Shown here one piece after another: positions 25,282-33,279 of a stretch of 64,000 nucleotides of DNA; position 1 is the first letter of the stretch, and each line of letters opens with the position of its first letter. The translations under genes and the position numbers were made by a program. The notes below the pieces were generated by a model that was given only the letters and a program-made list of their open reading frames with translations, searched no databases and was not told the origin of the DNA. Source of the DNA: Acidobacteriota bacterium (GTDB taxonomy: Bacteria > Acidobacteriota > Blastocatellia > RBC074); contig JAFDVL010000012.1 of NCBI GenBank assembly GCA_018268995.1, positions 62,001 to 126,000 of the forward strand, given 5' to 3'.

Positions 25282-26289
25282 TTATTTTGCGCCGGGTGGA
25301 AGATACGTGATCTTCACAGCGCCGTCGCCGGATTGGGCGGGCTGAACTTGTACGCGATTGCCGTCTAAGGTGGCGAAGATGCCAGTTACGGTCAGCACGG
25401 ATTTGATATTGTTTGCCCGTTCGAGCCCAACGCTTGCCTTCTCGCCTTTGCGAAAGGTGCCAGTGAGGATGATTCTGGAAGCGACATCTTCCTGCAATTG
25501 CCTTGTGACGCCTTCGAGGATCGCTTTGCAGGCATTGTCCACGCGGGTCTGGTTGAGTTTGAAGGATGTGCAAGGTGTCAAGTCTCTTGGCGTAGGGGAG
25601 GGGGGTGGCAGGGGTAGAGTAAAGGAAAGCTCGGACTTTGTTTCACAGCCAGCGAGTTCCGTTTTCAGAGAATAGGAAATGCTTACGCTCTGACCCGGTG
25701 AAGCCTTCGTCAAATCCAGTTTTAATTCGCTGGAATTACTGCTCACAACTTCGCCGCCATTCACAAGCCAGGCGCCCTCGGTGTGTCCGTAATCGCCACC
25801 TGATAGCGTGTTGTTCGCTCTAATGGTGACAACGTCCCCTTGCGATGGGGTTTCCAGATTTTTTTCAAGCATAACGCTGCCGGAAGTGAAACAGGTGCGT
25901 GTAGGCGGTGGAATTACAATGGGGTCGGGGCAGGGTGCAGCCGCCTCAAAGTTTGCGCTGTCGTAGGCCACGCATTTCGTGACGGGGTCATGCACTTCGA
26001 CGGAGATGGTGTGCGTTCCCGGCGAGAGTTTGGTCAGGACGGCATCGATAGCGCCGGCAACGGGCTGACCATCCACTTTCCAGTGGTGGTTCTCGCCGTT
26101 GCCAGTGATCGAGGCGGAGAAGGTGAATTGTTGATGTTCGCAGTTGCCCGTGATTTCCGGTGTGTTGATCTTGATGGAGACTGATGCAGATGTCCCCATC
26201 GAAACGTGCCGCAGTTTACTGCGCCGGTCGGCCATTGCCGGAACCAGAGCAATCAGCGTGAGAAGTGTGAAAAGGAAGATTCGTTTCAT
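25282..26289 (-). CDS. Secreted protein with Ig-like domains and OmpA-like C-terminus
   Basis: 335 residues from the ATG at 26289, where the signal peptide begins (RIFLFTLLTLIALVPAMA); the open frame runs further upstream without coding character. Residues about 30-125 and 140-240 look like two Ig/PKD-like beta domains (HHWKVDGQPVAGAIDAVLTK; GTHTISVEVHDPVTKC). The last 90 residues resemble the peptidoglycan-binding OmpA C-terminal domain (VDNACKAIL...ILTGTFRKGEKASVGLERAN and NIKSVLTVTG). Likely anchored to the cell wall from the periplasm. It lies 43 bp after the second actin gene and is closed by a strong terminator. Confidence 0.6.
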   Translation of the reverse strand: MKRIFLFTLLTLIALVPAMADRRSKLRHVSMGTSASVSIKINTPEITGNCEHQQFTFSASITGNGENHHWKVDGQPVAGAIDAVLTKLSPGTHTISVEVHDPVTKCVAYDSANFEAAAPCPDPIVIPPPTRTCFTSGSVMLEKNLETPSQGDVVTIRANNTLSGGDYGHTEGAWLVNGGEVVSSNSSELKLDLTKASPGQSVSISYSLKTELAGCETKSELSFTLPLPPPSPTPRDLTPCTSFKLNQTRVDNACKAILEGVTRQLQEDVASRIILTGTFRKGEKASVGLERANNIKSVLTVTGIFATLDGNRVQVQPAQSGDGAVKITYLPPGAK

Positions 26290-26332
26290 TTGTGGAAAAG
26301 CCTTTCTTGGGAAAAATGTTAACGGGTTTAGG

Positions 26333-27265
26333 TTAGGAGCAATTTTTATGCCGCAGGGCATACTGGAGACTCCCGACGGCATTAGCGAATAAGGGATCGG
26401 ATAATAGGATTGCCTGCGGCCATTTTAGTTGGAGAGCAGGGAAAAGAGCCTCTGCCAAGCCTCCGCAAACGAGAACTTGTTCTGGATTGGTTTTTATTTG
26501 TGTGGATAAATGAGCGGCAATCATTTCCTGTTTTTGGAGCAGTGTATCTTTGAATAGCGCCTGCATGTCATACTCCCCGCTTTTCGTTTTCCAATGCAGT
26601 ATTTGGGACTGCCCTGGCTGCTTTGTAAGATGCGCAGCTACTTGTTCTGGTGAAGCGGACACTTGCTGGGCAATGGTCTCAATGAATGGCGCATAAAACT
26701 CCCGTAGTGTGAGGGAAAGGCTCTTTTGGTAACCTCCGCGCTCTGTAGTGCCGGCAATACTGAGCGCATTTGCTCCGCAATCTATGATGATTGTAGAACA
26801 TAGCCTCTGTTCAATTTTTGCTCCCTCACTATCCAAAGCGTGACTGAAAAAGGCACCGTATCCTTGCGGTAAGAGAATACATTCCCCAATAGTTACACAA
26901 ACCTGCGTTTCGTCTTTCTTGTTCAGGAAGCGAAACTGATGAGGGCCTTGTAGCCACTCTGTCCAAATTGTTTTCTGGGCAAATAGATCAATCGGAACAG
27001 CGAGCGTGAGATGTGAGATTGTCTGTTGACAGGCCCCGGTCGCTACAAGATCAGCAATTGTCAAAATTGCCAGACGTGCAAACTCCGCGATTGTCTGCGG
27101 TTTTGTGGGGCTGTCTGTGATTTGCCAGATTTCGCCATGATACTCAGCAAATCTGGCATTGTTGTTGTTGAGGTTTCCTCCGTAGATGAGGGAAGAAGGA
27201 AAGACCAGTCGGTTGCCGGGAAGGGCAACCTTGACCTGGTTGCCCCCTACGTCTAGTCCAAGCAT
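26333..27265 (-). CDS. Actin-like ATPase, divergent second copy
   Basis: 310 residues with the actin-fold motifs of ParM-like proteins: phosphate 1 MLGLDVGGNQVKVA (residues 1-14), phosphate 2 TIIIDCGANALSIAG and the adenosine motif VLVCGGLAEALFPAL near the C-terminus. It is shorter and more divergent than the neighbour it follows by 12 bp, yet keeps parallel segments (LLPQGYGAFFSHALD versus LPQGYMAFLSKALD), so the pair arose by duplication. It could form mixed filaments with the first copy or regulate it; expected to act in DNA segregation or positioning. Confidence 0.7.
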   Translation of the reverse strand: MLGLDVGGNQVKVALPGNRLVFPSSLIYGGNLNNNNARFAEYHGEIWQITDSPTKPQTIAEFARLAILTIADLVATGACQQTISHLTLAVPIDLFAQKTIWTEWLQGPHQFRFLNKKDETQVCVTIGECILLPQGYGAFFSHALDSEGAKIEQRLCSTIIIDCGANALSIAGTTERGGYQKSLSLTLREFYAPFIETIAQQVSASPEQVAAHLTKQPGQSQILHWKTKSGEYDMQALFKDTLLQKQEMIAAHLSTQIKTNPEQVLVCGGLAEALFPALQLKWPQAILLSDPLFANAVGSLQYALRHKNCS

Positions 27266-27277
27266 GGTTTTTGAGAG

Positions 27278-28282
27278 CTACGCTTTTGTGAGAGCGTAGC
27301 GAAATCCTCCAATGGCGTTTGCGAAGACAGAGGGGGTTAACTCCTCTGCCCCTGGGTAGGCTTCCTGTATGAGCGGGAAGTAAATTTTACCGGAACCTCC
27401 ACAGACAAAGAGCCTGCCAATACGAGATTGCCCAACGGCTTGTCGTAAGCGGCTTAAAAATGCGTGTTTGTCGGCTTGCACGTACTTTTGGCGTAGTGCG
27501 TCGAAGTCAACTGTTTCGCCGTTCTGCATGATGTATGGCTCCTTGCGTATAATCTGATACTCAATCTGGGGCCGTTCAGGGCATTCATCGTGTGCCGCAT
27601 AGCACTCGTCCTGAATCTTCCGATAAATATCGTCCAGGCCGGTCGGGATTGAGGTTGATGTCGGTAACATCTGCCCATTCTGGATGCGGGTGATGTCAAT
27701 GGTCTTGCCGCCGCCGTCAATGATCGTGATCATGCCCTTCATGAATTCAGGCACCGTATTGCCATTCACGTCCAGCGCTTTGGAGAGGAATGCCATATAG
27801 CCCTGGGGCAAGACATGAACATGGCGGAAGTTTAATTGGTAACTTTGGGTCTTCTTTCCATCGCTCTTGTAGAGCGCGACGTTGTGCTTGCCGCGAAATC
27901 GCTCCTCCATTGCGCCCTTTTGGTCTTTGAAGAACGCGATGGGAAGGGAAACAACCAGCGTTTCCGGTAGTGGCAGTTGATAACGACTGATCTGGCGAGC
28001 GACCGCAGCAATGGTCAGGAGTGGATTGTAGTCTTTGACGAAAACATCTTTGTCCAGTGTGGTCGTACCGCCAGCATTTTTCTCAATCGCGGTTTCCCCG
28101 AAGTTGTAGATTTCCTCTCCTACCTCGACGATAAAGCTGTCATCGTTTGTGTTGAGGAAATTTTCTGCGAAGGTTGTTTTCCCGAAGGTAGAAGGAAAAA
28201 TGGTGGTTTGATTCTGTCCGTTTACGTGCTGATATACTTTTGTTTCAGAATACCCCGTGTCAACGCAAATTGTGCGGGTCAT
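27278..28282 (-). CDS. ParM-like actin ATPase (PRTRC system protein D type)
   Basis: 334 residues. Actin-fold motifs are complete: phosphate 1 ICVDTGYSETKVY (residues 5-17), phosphate 2 ITIIDGGGKTIDITR, and adenosine motif LFVCGGSGKIYFPLI. The middle segment FFKDQKGAMEERFRGKH and LPQGYMAFLSKALD match plasmid ParM/StbA-like proteins. In PRTRC cassettes the actin-like protein D accompanies ThiF, B, C and E; here it is 66 bp downstream of thiF-like, behind its own upstream element at 28323. Likely forms ATP-driven filaments for plasmid segregation or another positioning task. Confidence 0.8.
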   Translation of the reverse strand: MTRTICVDTGYSETKVYQHVNGQNQTTIFPSTFGKTTFAENFLNTNDDSFIVEVGEEIYNFGETAIEKNAGGTTTLDKDVFVKDYNPLLTIAAVARQISRYQLPLPETLVVSLPIAFFKDQKGAMEERFRGKHNVALYKSDGKKTQSYQLNFRHVHVLPQGYMAFLSKALDVNGNTVPEFMKGMITIIDGGGKTIDITRIQNGQMLPTSTSIPTGLDDIYRKIQDECYAAHDECPERPQIEYQIIRKEPYIMQNGETVDFDALRQKYVQADKHAFLSRLRQAVGQSRIGRLFVCGGSGKIYFPLIQEAYPGAEELTPSVFANAIGGFRYALTKA

Positions 28283-28322
28283 TATTTTTCTCCTCGTTTT
28301 TTTTGAATGACTGTAAAGCAGA

Positions 28323-28341
28323 TTTTGCGATCCGCCTTTTT
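28323..28341 (-). promoter_or_regulatory. Shared element, copy 2, before the ParM-like gene
   Basis: TTTTGCGATCCGCCTTTTT, differing from the copy at 25147 at two positions, lies 41-59 bp upstream of the actin gene start, in the only sizeable gap between the ThiF-like and actin genes. Suggests that the actin pair has its own promoter. Confidence 0.45.
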
Positions 28342-28348
28342 GGTCATT

Positions 28349-29134
28349 CTATGATTTCTGGCGACGCGAATAACGTGCCAGAGATTTTTTTGTGTTCCAG
28401 TTTACGGTCGTGCCCATCGTGGCAAGATTGAGATAGGTTGCGTGATATTTGAGTCCTTTATTCAGTAAAAGCTCGTACAAATAGGTTGAGACAATCGCTG
28501 CCATCGCCTGATTGATGACCATTGACTGAAGATCGGCCTCGATCAGATCGGCACAACTCCTTTTTACCGCAGGTTGGAGTGATTGAGATTCAAGTAATTG
28601 GGGTTCCTGGAGGCCGGGAGAAGGCAAATAGGGAATGTTCAGCGTATTTCTCAGGCCGCTCTTGATGGCTTTGCCATCCTTGCAATTTCCGTATAGTACC
28701 TGTCCGGCGTTGAAGTGATTGCCACTGTCGAGCCAAGCGGCCCGGCATCTGCTGATTTCCTGCCTGCCTTCAGGATTGTCAACGCATCCTACAATGAGGC
28801 TATTGGTTTGGTAATGAGAAAACCTGGTTGATTTGAAATGATGGGGAATCGCTTTGATATTTAATCCCCATGCATGATTCAGTCGCGCGGTCAGCGCTTC
28901 GGCTTTATTAGCTCCAACTTCTGCATAGCAAAAATTCTGTCGCCAGATGTTTTTCTCTTCGACCAGATCGGGATCAATAAAGTAGACCGTAATCTCCTTG
29001 CCGCGCTTTTGGAGGTGTTTTGCCAGCCTCGCGATTGTGGGCGCAACATAGCTTCCCGTTCCACCACACCCAACCAAATAGATTGACTCCGGCTGAAAGT
29101 AATGAGGAAACGCCTTAAGAAAATCTGTGTTCAC
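28349..29134 (-). CDS. PRTRC ThiF-family E1-like adenylating enzyme
   Basis: 261 residues. The N-terminal Rossmann/adenylation fold shows IYLVGCGGTGS (about 18-28), the E1 signature FIDPDLVEEKNIWRQNF (52-68) with Asp and Arg, VGCVDNPEGR (115-124), and a candidate catalytic Cys in KRSCADL (Cys194). E1-like proteins adenylate the C-terminus of a ubiquitin- or ThiS-like protein. It begins with GTG overlapping the stop of the protein B gene (GTGA), so they are translationally coupled. With the Ubl-like and E2-like genes upstream it forms a conjugation-type triad. The family is designated PRTRC (ParB-related, ThiF-related cassette). Confidence 0.85.
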   Translation of the reverse strand: MNTDFLKAFPHYFQPESIYLVGCGGTGSYVAPTIARLAKHLQKRGKEITVYFIDPDLVEEKNIWRQNFCYAEVGANKAEALTARLNHAWGLNIKAIPHHFKSTRFSHYQTNSLIVGCVDNPEGRQEISRCRAAWLDSGNHFNAGQVLYGNCKDGKAIKSGLRNTLNIPYLPSPGLQEPQLLESQSLQPAVKRSCADLIEADLQSMVINQAMAAIVSTYLYELLLNKGLKYHATYLNLATMGTTVNWNTKKSLARYSRRQKS

Positions 29135-29817
29135 CGTAATAAATACCTGTCAATGGCCTCTTCAGATGTCTGATTCAAGCGGATTAGATCAGAAAGTGGG
29201 TCTGCGTTCTTGGTTGCTCGGAGCGTAAGGCGCACATCTTCCGGCGACTTTTTGCTTTTGTTGTTTATGTGATGATCGTTGAAAGCGGAGCGAAAGAAGA
29301 GGTTCAGCGCACTGTTAATGCCTGTAACGGTAGACTCCGGCCTGAATGAGCCGAAACAGATGGCTCCAGCACCACTGATATTAGGCAGCGGATAATGAAA
29401 TAGTGGCTCTTTGATCGTGAAAGGCTTTTTTACCGCGAAAATGTAAAAACTGTTCCCAAATCCAGCAAAGATTCCACCCGGCATTTTCAATTCAATCGCT
29501 TCATCATCAAGCCAGAGCTTGCGCCTTGCAACAGGAAAATGGATGACGGCAAAAGGCTCTGATCGAAAAGTCCCCTCCCGTAAAATATTGGATGGTAGCC
29601 AGCCACTGTCGATAGGGATTGTTGTAAATGCTTCCCTGGCCGACTGTGCATCAATGTATTTGTTAGTGACGACGCCTTGCTCGTTCCGGTGGCGATAAAG
29701 CAATTGCCCTCCCACAAATAAGAGGGCGGCGTCAACAGGCTCTTGGAAGGGGGCGAGGATATAATTTGTGGGCGGTGGTAACGCTTTGGCACCAGAGCTT
29801 GATGACTTTTTGCTCAT
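29131..29817 (-). CDS. PRTRC system protein B, E2-like (Prok-E2_D type)
   Basis: 228 residues. The pattern AALLFVGGQLLYRHRNEQG, the WLPSNILREG turn, RRKLWLDDEA, YIFAVKKP, PLFHYPLPNIS and then GAICFGSFRPES matches PRTRC protein B, which Pfam-type classifications place in the prokaryotic E2/UBC superfamily. Cys154 in AICFGSF, after the FHYPLPN segment, is the candidate thioester cysteine. It would accept a Ubl from the E1-like ThiF protein encoded directly downstream (GTGA overlap). Its start overlaps the preceding gene's end by 86 bp, unusually long, so the preceding gene's C-terminus or this start may be slightly different; AAGGGG supports the chosen ATG. Confidence 0.75.
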   Translation of the reverse strand: MSKKSSSSGAKALPPPTNYILAPFQEPVDAALLFVGGQLLYRHRNEQGVVTNKYIDAQSAREAFTTIPIDSGWLPSNILREGTFRSEPFAVIHFPVARRKLWLDDEAIELKMPGGIFAGFGNSFYIFAVKKPFTIKEPLFHYPLPNISGAGAICFGSFRPESTVTGINSALNLFFRSAFNDHHINNKSKKSPEDVRLTLRATKNADPLSDLIRLNQTSEEAIDRYLLR

Positions 29818-30433
29818 TGCGCCCCTTTGCCAGCCACTTATTTAATTCTTCCAGCCGGTTAAGCTGCCGCCTGGCCTGACAGTAAGCTCGCTTGAGGGAA
29901 ATTAAATTGTTTGCTGTCCATTCATGCGGCTCGTTGTAATGCTCGCTGGAATAGTCCCAAAATGGATTGTCTGTCTGCTTGTCGAGGATCGTAATGATTA
30001 AAGGAATAAGCCGGAGGGGAGCTAAAGACTTTGATTGTTGTTGCAAGAACTGCTGGTAAACGTAGCGCCAACCTTTCTGCTCAATCTCGTAATAGACAGG
30101 AAGAGCGGCTGTTTCGGCGTAGATTCGCTCGTTAAGCTGTCTCCCGACTTGTAGCCACTGTTCCTGATCGTCTAACTCTTCATCCCAGTAATTATCTATA
30201 AACGGGCAAATGTGAATGCCTTCGGTTGCGCCTTCGTCTTCGTAAAAGTCGAGGTTGTAAATCGGGAAGAGATTGTTGTTAATGTGATGGAAAAATTCGT
30301 CTATCCAGGTGTTCGCCTGTAATAGATCCGTGGTGGTAAGAGGTCGTGGAAGGTAAGCTTGCGCGACGGTGAATATACGAAGGCGTTGGCTTATGTTATC
30401 GAGCGCCGCAAGTGATTGTTTCGCGGTGTGCAT
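29732..30433 (-). CDS. Cassette protein in the PRTRC F position
   Basis: 233 residues from the ATG at 30433, one base after the stop of the 82-aa gene; an upstream ATG would overlap that gene. The protein is soluble, acidic and helical with many aromatic residues (FFHHINNNLFPIYNLDFYED; GWRYVYQQFLQQQSKSLAPL), and a basic end. I do not recognise the sequence; its place between C and B is where PRTRC protein F usually lies, so it may be a divergent F. Function unknown. Confidence 0.55.
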   Translation of the reverse strand: MHTAKQSLAALDNISQRLRIFTVAQAYLPRPLTTTDLLQANTWIDEFFHHINNNLFPIYNLDFYEDEGATEGIHICPFIDNYWDEELDDQEQWLQVGRQLNERIYAETAALPVYYEIEQKGWRYVYQQFLQQQSKSLAPLRLIPLIITILDKQTDNPFWDYSSEHYNEPHEWTANNLISLKRAYCQARRQLNRLEELNKWLAKGRNEQKVIKLWCQSVTTAHKLYPRPLPRAC

Positions 30434-30434
30434 C

Positions 30435-30683
30435 TTAAAATCCGATGGGTATGTTGCGAGAGGGGATCGCTTCAATGCTCACCAGGGATCGCCTGATTTT
30501 TTCCACCTGGCTGACCTCCTGATGGCCTTCTTCGATGGCATGAGCAATCAGGCTTTTGGCATTGACAAGATCATCGAGTGAAAGCACGCCGTTCTCATTT
30601 TGTGCAATGAACGTATTGTAGAGTTGAGCCGCCTCGTTGACTCTTTCTGGCTTTGCGTTCAGAACGGCAATTATTTGCTGCAT
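30435..30683 (-). CDS. Small helical cassette protein
   Basis: 82 residues (MQQIIAVLNAKPERVNEAAQ and onward), helical and acidic, with no cysteine. It starts 2 bp after the stop of the Ubl-like gene and ends one base before the next start, so it is an integral part of the operon. No family recognised. Possible adaptor for the Ubl/E2 step, by position only. Confidence 0.6.
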   Translation of the reverse strand: MQQIIAVLNAKPERVNEAAQLYNTFIAQNENGVLSLDDLVNAKSLIAHAIEEGHQEVSQVEKIRRSLVSIEAIPSRNIPIGF

Positions 30684-30685
30684 GC

Positions 30686-30862
30686 CTATCCTTTCCCGCC
30701 GGGGATTCGGCTGACTTCGACGATGTCAGATTTGCGCTCGATTCTGACTTGCGCATACTTGGGAAATTGCGCAGCGATGAGTGCCGCCAACTCTTCGTCA
30801 TTGCTTGCGATATTTTCCGGGCAATCAAAGCGAATGTTGTCTTCAGTAAGTAAGATGTTCAT
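30686..30862 (-). CDS. PRTRC system protein C-like ubiquitin-like protein, 58 aa
   Basis: A 58-residue protein (MNILLTEDNIRFDCPENIAS ... ELAALIAAQFPKYAQVRIE ... VSRIPGGKG). The LAALIAAQFPKYAQVRIE segment matches PRTRC protein C, classed as a prokaryotic ubiquitin-like (beta-grasp) family, though it is shorter than the usual 70-80 residues. The C-terminus ends Gly-Gly-Lys-Gly: a di-glycine two residues from the end, as expected if a protease trims it for E1 activation, though a similar G-x-K-G ending may simply be family-conserved. It sits 2 bp before the 82-aa gene and 4 bp after the protein E-like gene. The assignment rests on motif, size and position. Confidence 0.65.
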   Translation of the reverse strand: MNILLTEDNIRFDCPENIASNDEELAALIAAQFPKYAQVRIERKSDIVEVSRIPGGKG

Positions 30863-30866
30863 GGTG

Positions 30867-31271
30867 TTAGAAAAGTGAGACTTGAGCAGATTCTTCTACT
30901 TGTGGCGCTTGCTCTGTTGTAGCAGGCGCGATAGTCGTTGCTTCCGCCACGGGTTTCTTTGGCGGCGCTGTTTTAGGCTTTGGAACAGCGACTGGCGCAG
31001 GTTTGCGGTCTGCTGCTTGTTGCTGGCGCTCCGGCATGGTCACGCTCAATCGGTCGAGCAGTTCAGTGATTTGGGTGGGAAAAATAACCTCTCCCAATTC
31101 AGCAGTGGTAACAAGCGGTGACCCGTTATGCGTGTTGACGCTCAACACTACCTGCCGCTTCCCGTCTTTGACCGGATGGATTTGGGTGACAATGGTGATG
31201 GTTGCATTGTCAAAGTTGAATGGTTCCTGGGCAAAGGAATCGTTGATGTCAATGTGGATTGATTTACTCAT
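30867..31271 (-). CDS. PRTRC system protein E-like
   Basis: 134 residues. The first 75 are beta-rich (TITIVTQIHPVKDGKRQVVL; PLVTTAELGEVIFPTQITEL), ending in a helix; the last 60 are proline/alanine/lysine-rich and disordered (PKPKTAPPKKPVAEATTI), finishing VSLF. This globular-plus-disordered layout and the place before protein C fit PRTRC protein E. The ATG overlaps the end of the GHKL ATPase gene by 8 bp. Function of the family is not known. Confidence 0.6.
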   Translation of the reverse strand: MSKSIHIDINDSFAQEPFNFDNATITIVTQIHPVKDGKRQVVLSVNTHNGSPLVTTAELGEVIFPTQITELLDRLSVTMPERQQQAADRKPAPVAVPKPKTAPPKKPVAEATTIAPATTEQAPQVEESAQVSLF

Positions 31272-32922
31272 GCGGGATTAAGACCTTTTCCTGATTGTCG
31301 AATGTTAATTCCAACTGGTTGTCAGCTAAGAACGCAATGGTTTTGAGGGTTAGGCCGGTTGGTGTGAATTGCCGTAGATCGTTCCGGCTGAAGTTTCTGC
31401 GCAGCTTGCCGGAAATTCGCAAAGTCTGGTCTTCAATCGTTTCGCAATACTTTTCGTGCATGTGATCCGTATTGAAATCGTCGTTATTCGGATCAAAGCC
31501 CGCCTCGGCATATTCTTTGTAAAACTCCTGTGGCGTGATGTTGGCTGCGTAAAATAACGGTTCTGTGCAGTCCCAGTTGTTTTTGCAGGAGACAGTGAAA
31601 ACGGGGGACTTGCCGACTGGCATCCAATTGGTCGGTACGTTGTCGGCGTTGTCACTTAGCCCCCACTCGCCGCCCTCGACCAGATAGGTTTGGTAAGTGA
31701 GAGTTTGTTTTGTGCTTCCTGGTCGCCAATGCAAGCTTTGCGTTGGCATTAGCGTTGAGAGATAGGGTGACAAGCCCGCCTTCTGTAATACCGGCACGAA
31801 ACTGCTGATCCCGTCACTGAAAGTGTCCCAATTTTCTGCGGCTCCTTCGACCCCCTCGACGATGATGTCAGGATCGAGATAAAGATTGGTCGGAAGATTA
31901 GGCACTAACTTGAGCGAACTGACGACGTCGTAATTGTAATCGTTAGTGTAGTGTTCTTCAGGTTCCCACTCTCGGACAACCGTGTAGGGCATTTCCTGAC
32001 GCTCGTGTTGGGAAAGAAGTTTGAGGTAGCTGAGCCAAATGGCAGGTGCCGCTTTGGTGGCTTCCGGTGATTGGAAAAATTCTTTTAGCTTAGCCTGGAC
32101 GAATTGTTGCAAGGCCGCCCATTTGCTGTCCTGAACAATGCCGCGGCGTGATGGCGCCATCGGCGTCACTGGTTGGCCGCAGTTAACTTCGAGATAAAAG
32201 CCAAATGTGCCGGTAACTTCCTTGCTAATTAACTGTCCATACCAATTCACTGTCTGTGTGGTGGTTCGCAAATACTCGGTTGGCTCAATATTGATCAGCA
32301 GCTTGCAGCCGGAGAATTCTGTTTGCAAGATGTGGGATGTGAAACTGGTAGGCGCCTTCGTGTCTACTTGCTCTCCATCCATGAATACCTGGAGGAAGTT
32401 CTCGTAGCCAGCCGCAGGTGAAGGATGTTTGGAGAAGATTGGCGGCTTAAATGCTCCCTTGAGGTCAAGTGTCCCTATAACCTCAATCCTGAGACCACTC
32501 ACTGTAGAGGCAACTGCTTCAACCAGCTTCTGCCAGTCCGCAACATAGCTGTTGTCGTCCCACCAGCGCGCTGTATCAATTGTGATCTTGAGATCGCCGG
32601 AGTGAAATGAAACCTGAGTGACGTTCTTGTTGGCTAATAGAGACTGGATGCCCAGCCCCATCGGATTCTGGTTCTGGTTGACGTCTTCTTCCCAGGCTGA
32701 ATCTGCAATCGTGAGCAACGTTTCAAACCCTGCCAGCCCTTTGATGCCGTCGCCATTGTCGTAATAAGTAAAGCCATCTTCTGTGGTTACAATATCCACG
32801 CGACTAGCATTGGCTCGTTGGGAGTTTTGTAATAACTCGCCAAGAATTTCGACGGCTGAGCCGGTGAATAAGCGAGCAATTACACTGCGAATTTTATTGG
32901 TGTTAATGAGTGAAGTAGTCAT
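31264..32922 (-). CDS. GHKL (Bergerat-fold) ATPase coupled to the PRTRC cassette
   Basis: 552 residues. The N-terminal 100 contain the GHKL signatures: N-box EILGELLQNSQRANAS (Glu29, Asn33), G1 YYDNGDGIKG (54-62, the DxGxG) and G2 NPMGLGIQSLLA (86-97), as in Hsp90/MutL/Morc-type ATPases. The order N-box, G1, then a short G2 loop resembles Hsp90/MutL rather than histidine kinases. The remaining 450 residues form unknown domains, with no HNH, endonuclease or TM segment visible. It overlaps protein E by 8 bp, so it belongs to the same transcript. Such an ATPase might clamp or remodel substrates of the Ubl system; this is inference. Confidence 0.75.
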   Translation of the reverse strand: MTTSLINTNKIRSVIARLFTGSAVEILGELLQNSQRANASRVDIVTTEDGFTYYDNGDGIKGLAGFETLLTIADSAWEEDVNQNQNPMGLGIQSLLANKNVTQVSFHSGDLKITIDTARWWDDNSYVADWQKLVEAVASTVSGLRIEVIGTLDLKGAFKPPIFSKHPSPAAGYENFLQVFMDGEQVDTKAPTSFTSHILQTEFSGCKLLINIEPTEYLRTTTQTVNWYGQLISKEVTGTFGFYLEVNCGQPVTPMAPSRRGIVQDSKWAALQQFVQAKLKEFFQSPEATKAAPAIWLSYLKLLSQHERQEMPYTVVREWEPEEHYTNDYNYDVVSSLKLVPNLPTNLYLDPDIIVEGVEGAAENWDTFSDGISSFVPVLQKAGLSPYLSTLMPTQSLHWRPGSTKQTLTYQTYLVEGGEWGLSDNADNVPTNWMPVGKSPVFTVSCKNNWDCTEPLFYAANITPQEFYKEYAEAGFDPNNDDFNTDHMHEKYCETIEDQTLRISGKLRRNFSRNDLRQFTPTGLTLKTIAFLADNQLELTFDNQEKVLIPHE

Positions 32923-32952
32923 GTGAGGTAGAAGAAAATGAAGTTGTACAGC

Positions 32953-33279
32953 CTAAAGTTTAATCATTCCAAATCTCTCAACCATTTGAGAGATTGTATG
33001 AGTGGCTGGTTTTTCCTGCCAATAGTACACCTCGACTCGTGTTAGGCGATAGGTGTCATTTGGCAGTCCTTTCCCGCTGCTTGTCGATCCGAGAAAATAA
33101 CCAGCCGCTTTTCTCGGAGCATTTGCTACTGCAAAAGGATGTGCAAAAGCTTTTATTTTCGACGTGATTCTGTCGAGATGCACGTCTTCCATGTGCCAGA
33201 CGGTTTGCAACTCGCCTGGCAAGGGGAGGTACAGGGGAGTGTCGAAGTACATCAGCTTTCCTGCCAGGCGTTGAGCCAT
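32953..33279 (-). CDS. Hypothetical protein
   Basis: 108 residues (MAQRLAGKLMYFDTPLYLPL), mostly beta with aromatic residues and a conserved-looking YRLTRVEVYYWQEKP strand pair. Its start lies within the last 28 bp of the preceding gene, indicating coupling. No signal peptide or known motif. Possibly a DNA-metabolism accessory by neighbourhood. Confidence 0.5.
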   Translation of the reverse strand: MAQRLAGKLMYFDTPLYLPLPGELQTVWHMEDVHLDRITSKIKAFAHPFAVANAPRKAAGYFLGSTSSGKGLPNDTYRLTRVEVYYWQEKPATHTISQMVERFGMIKL

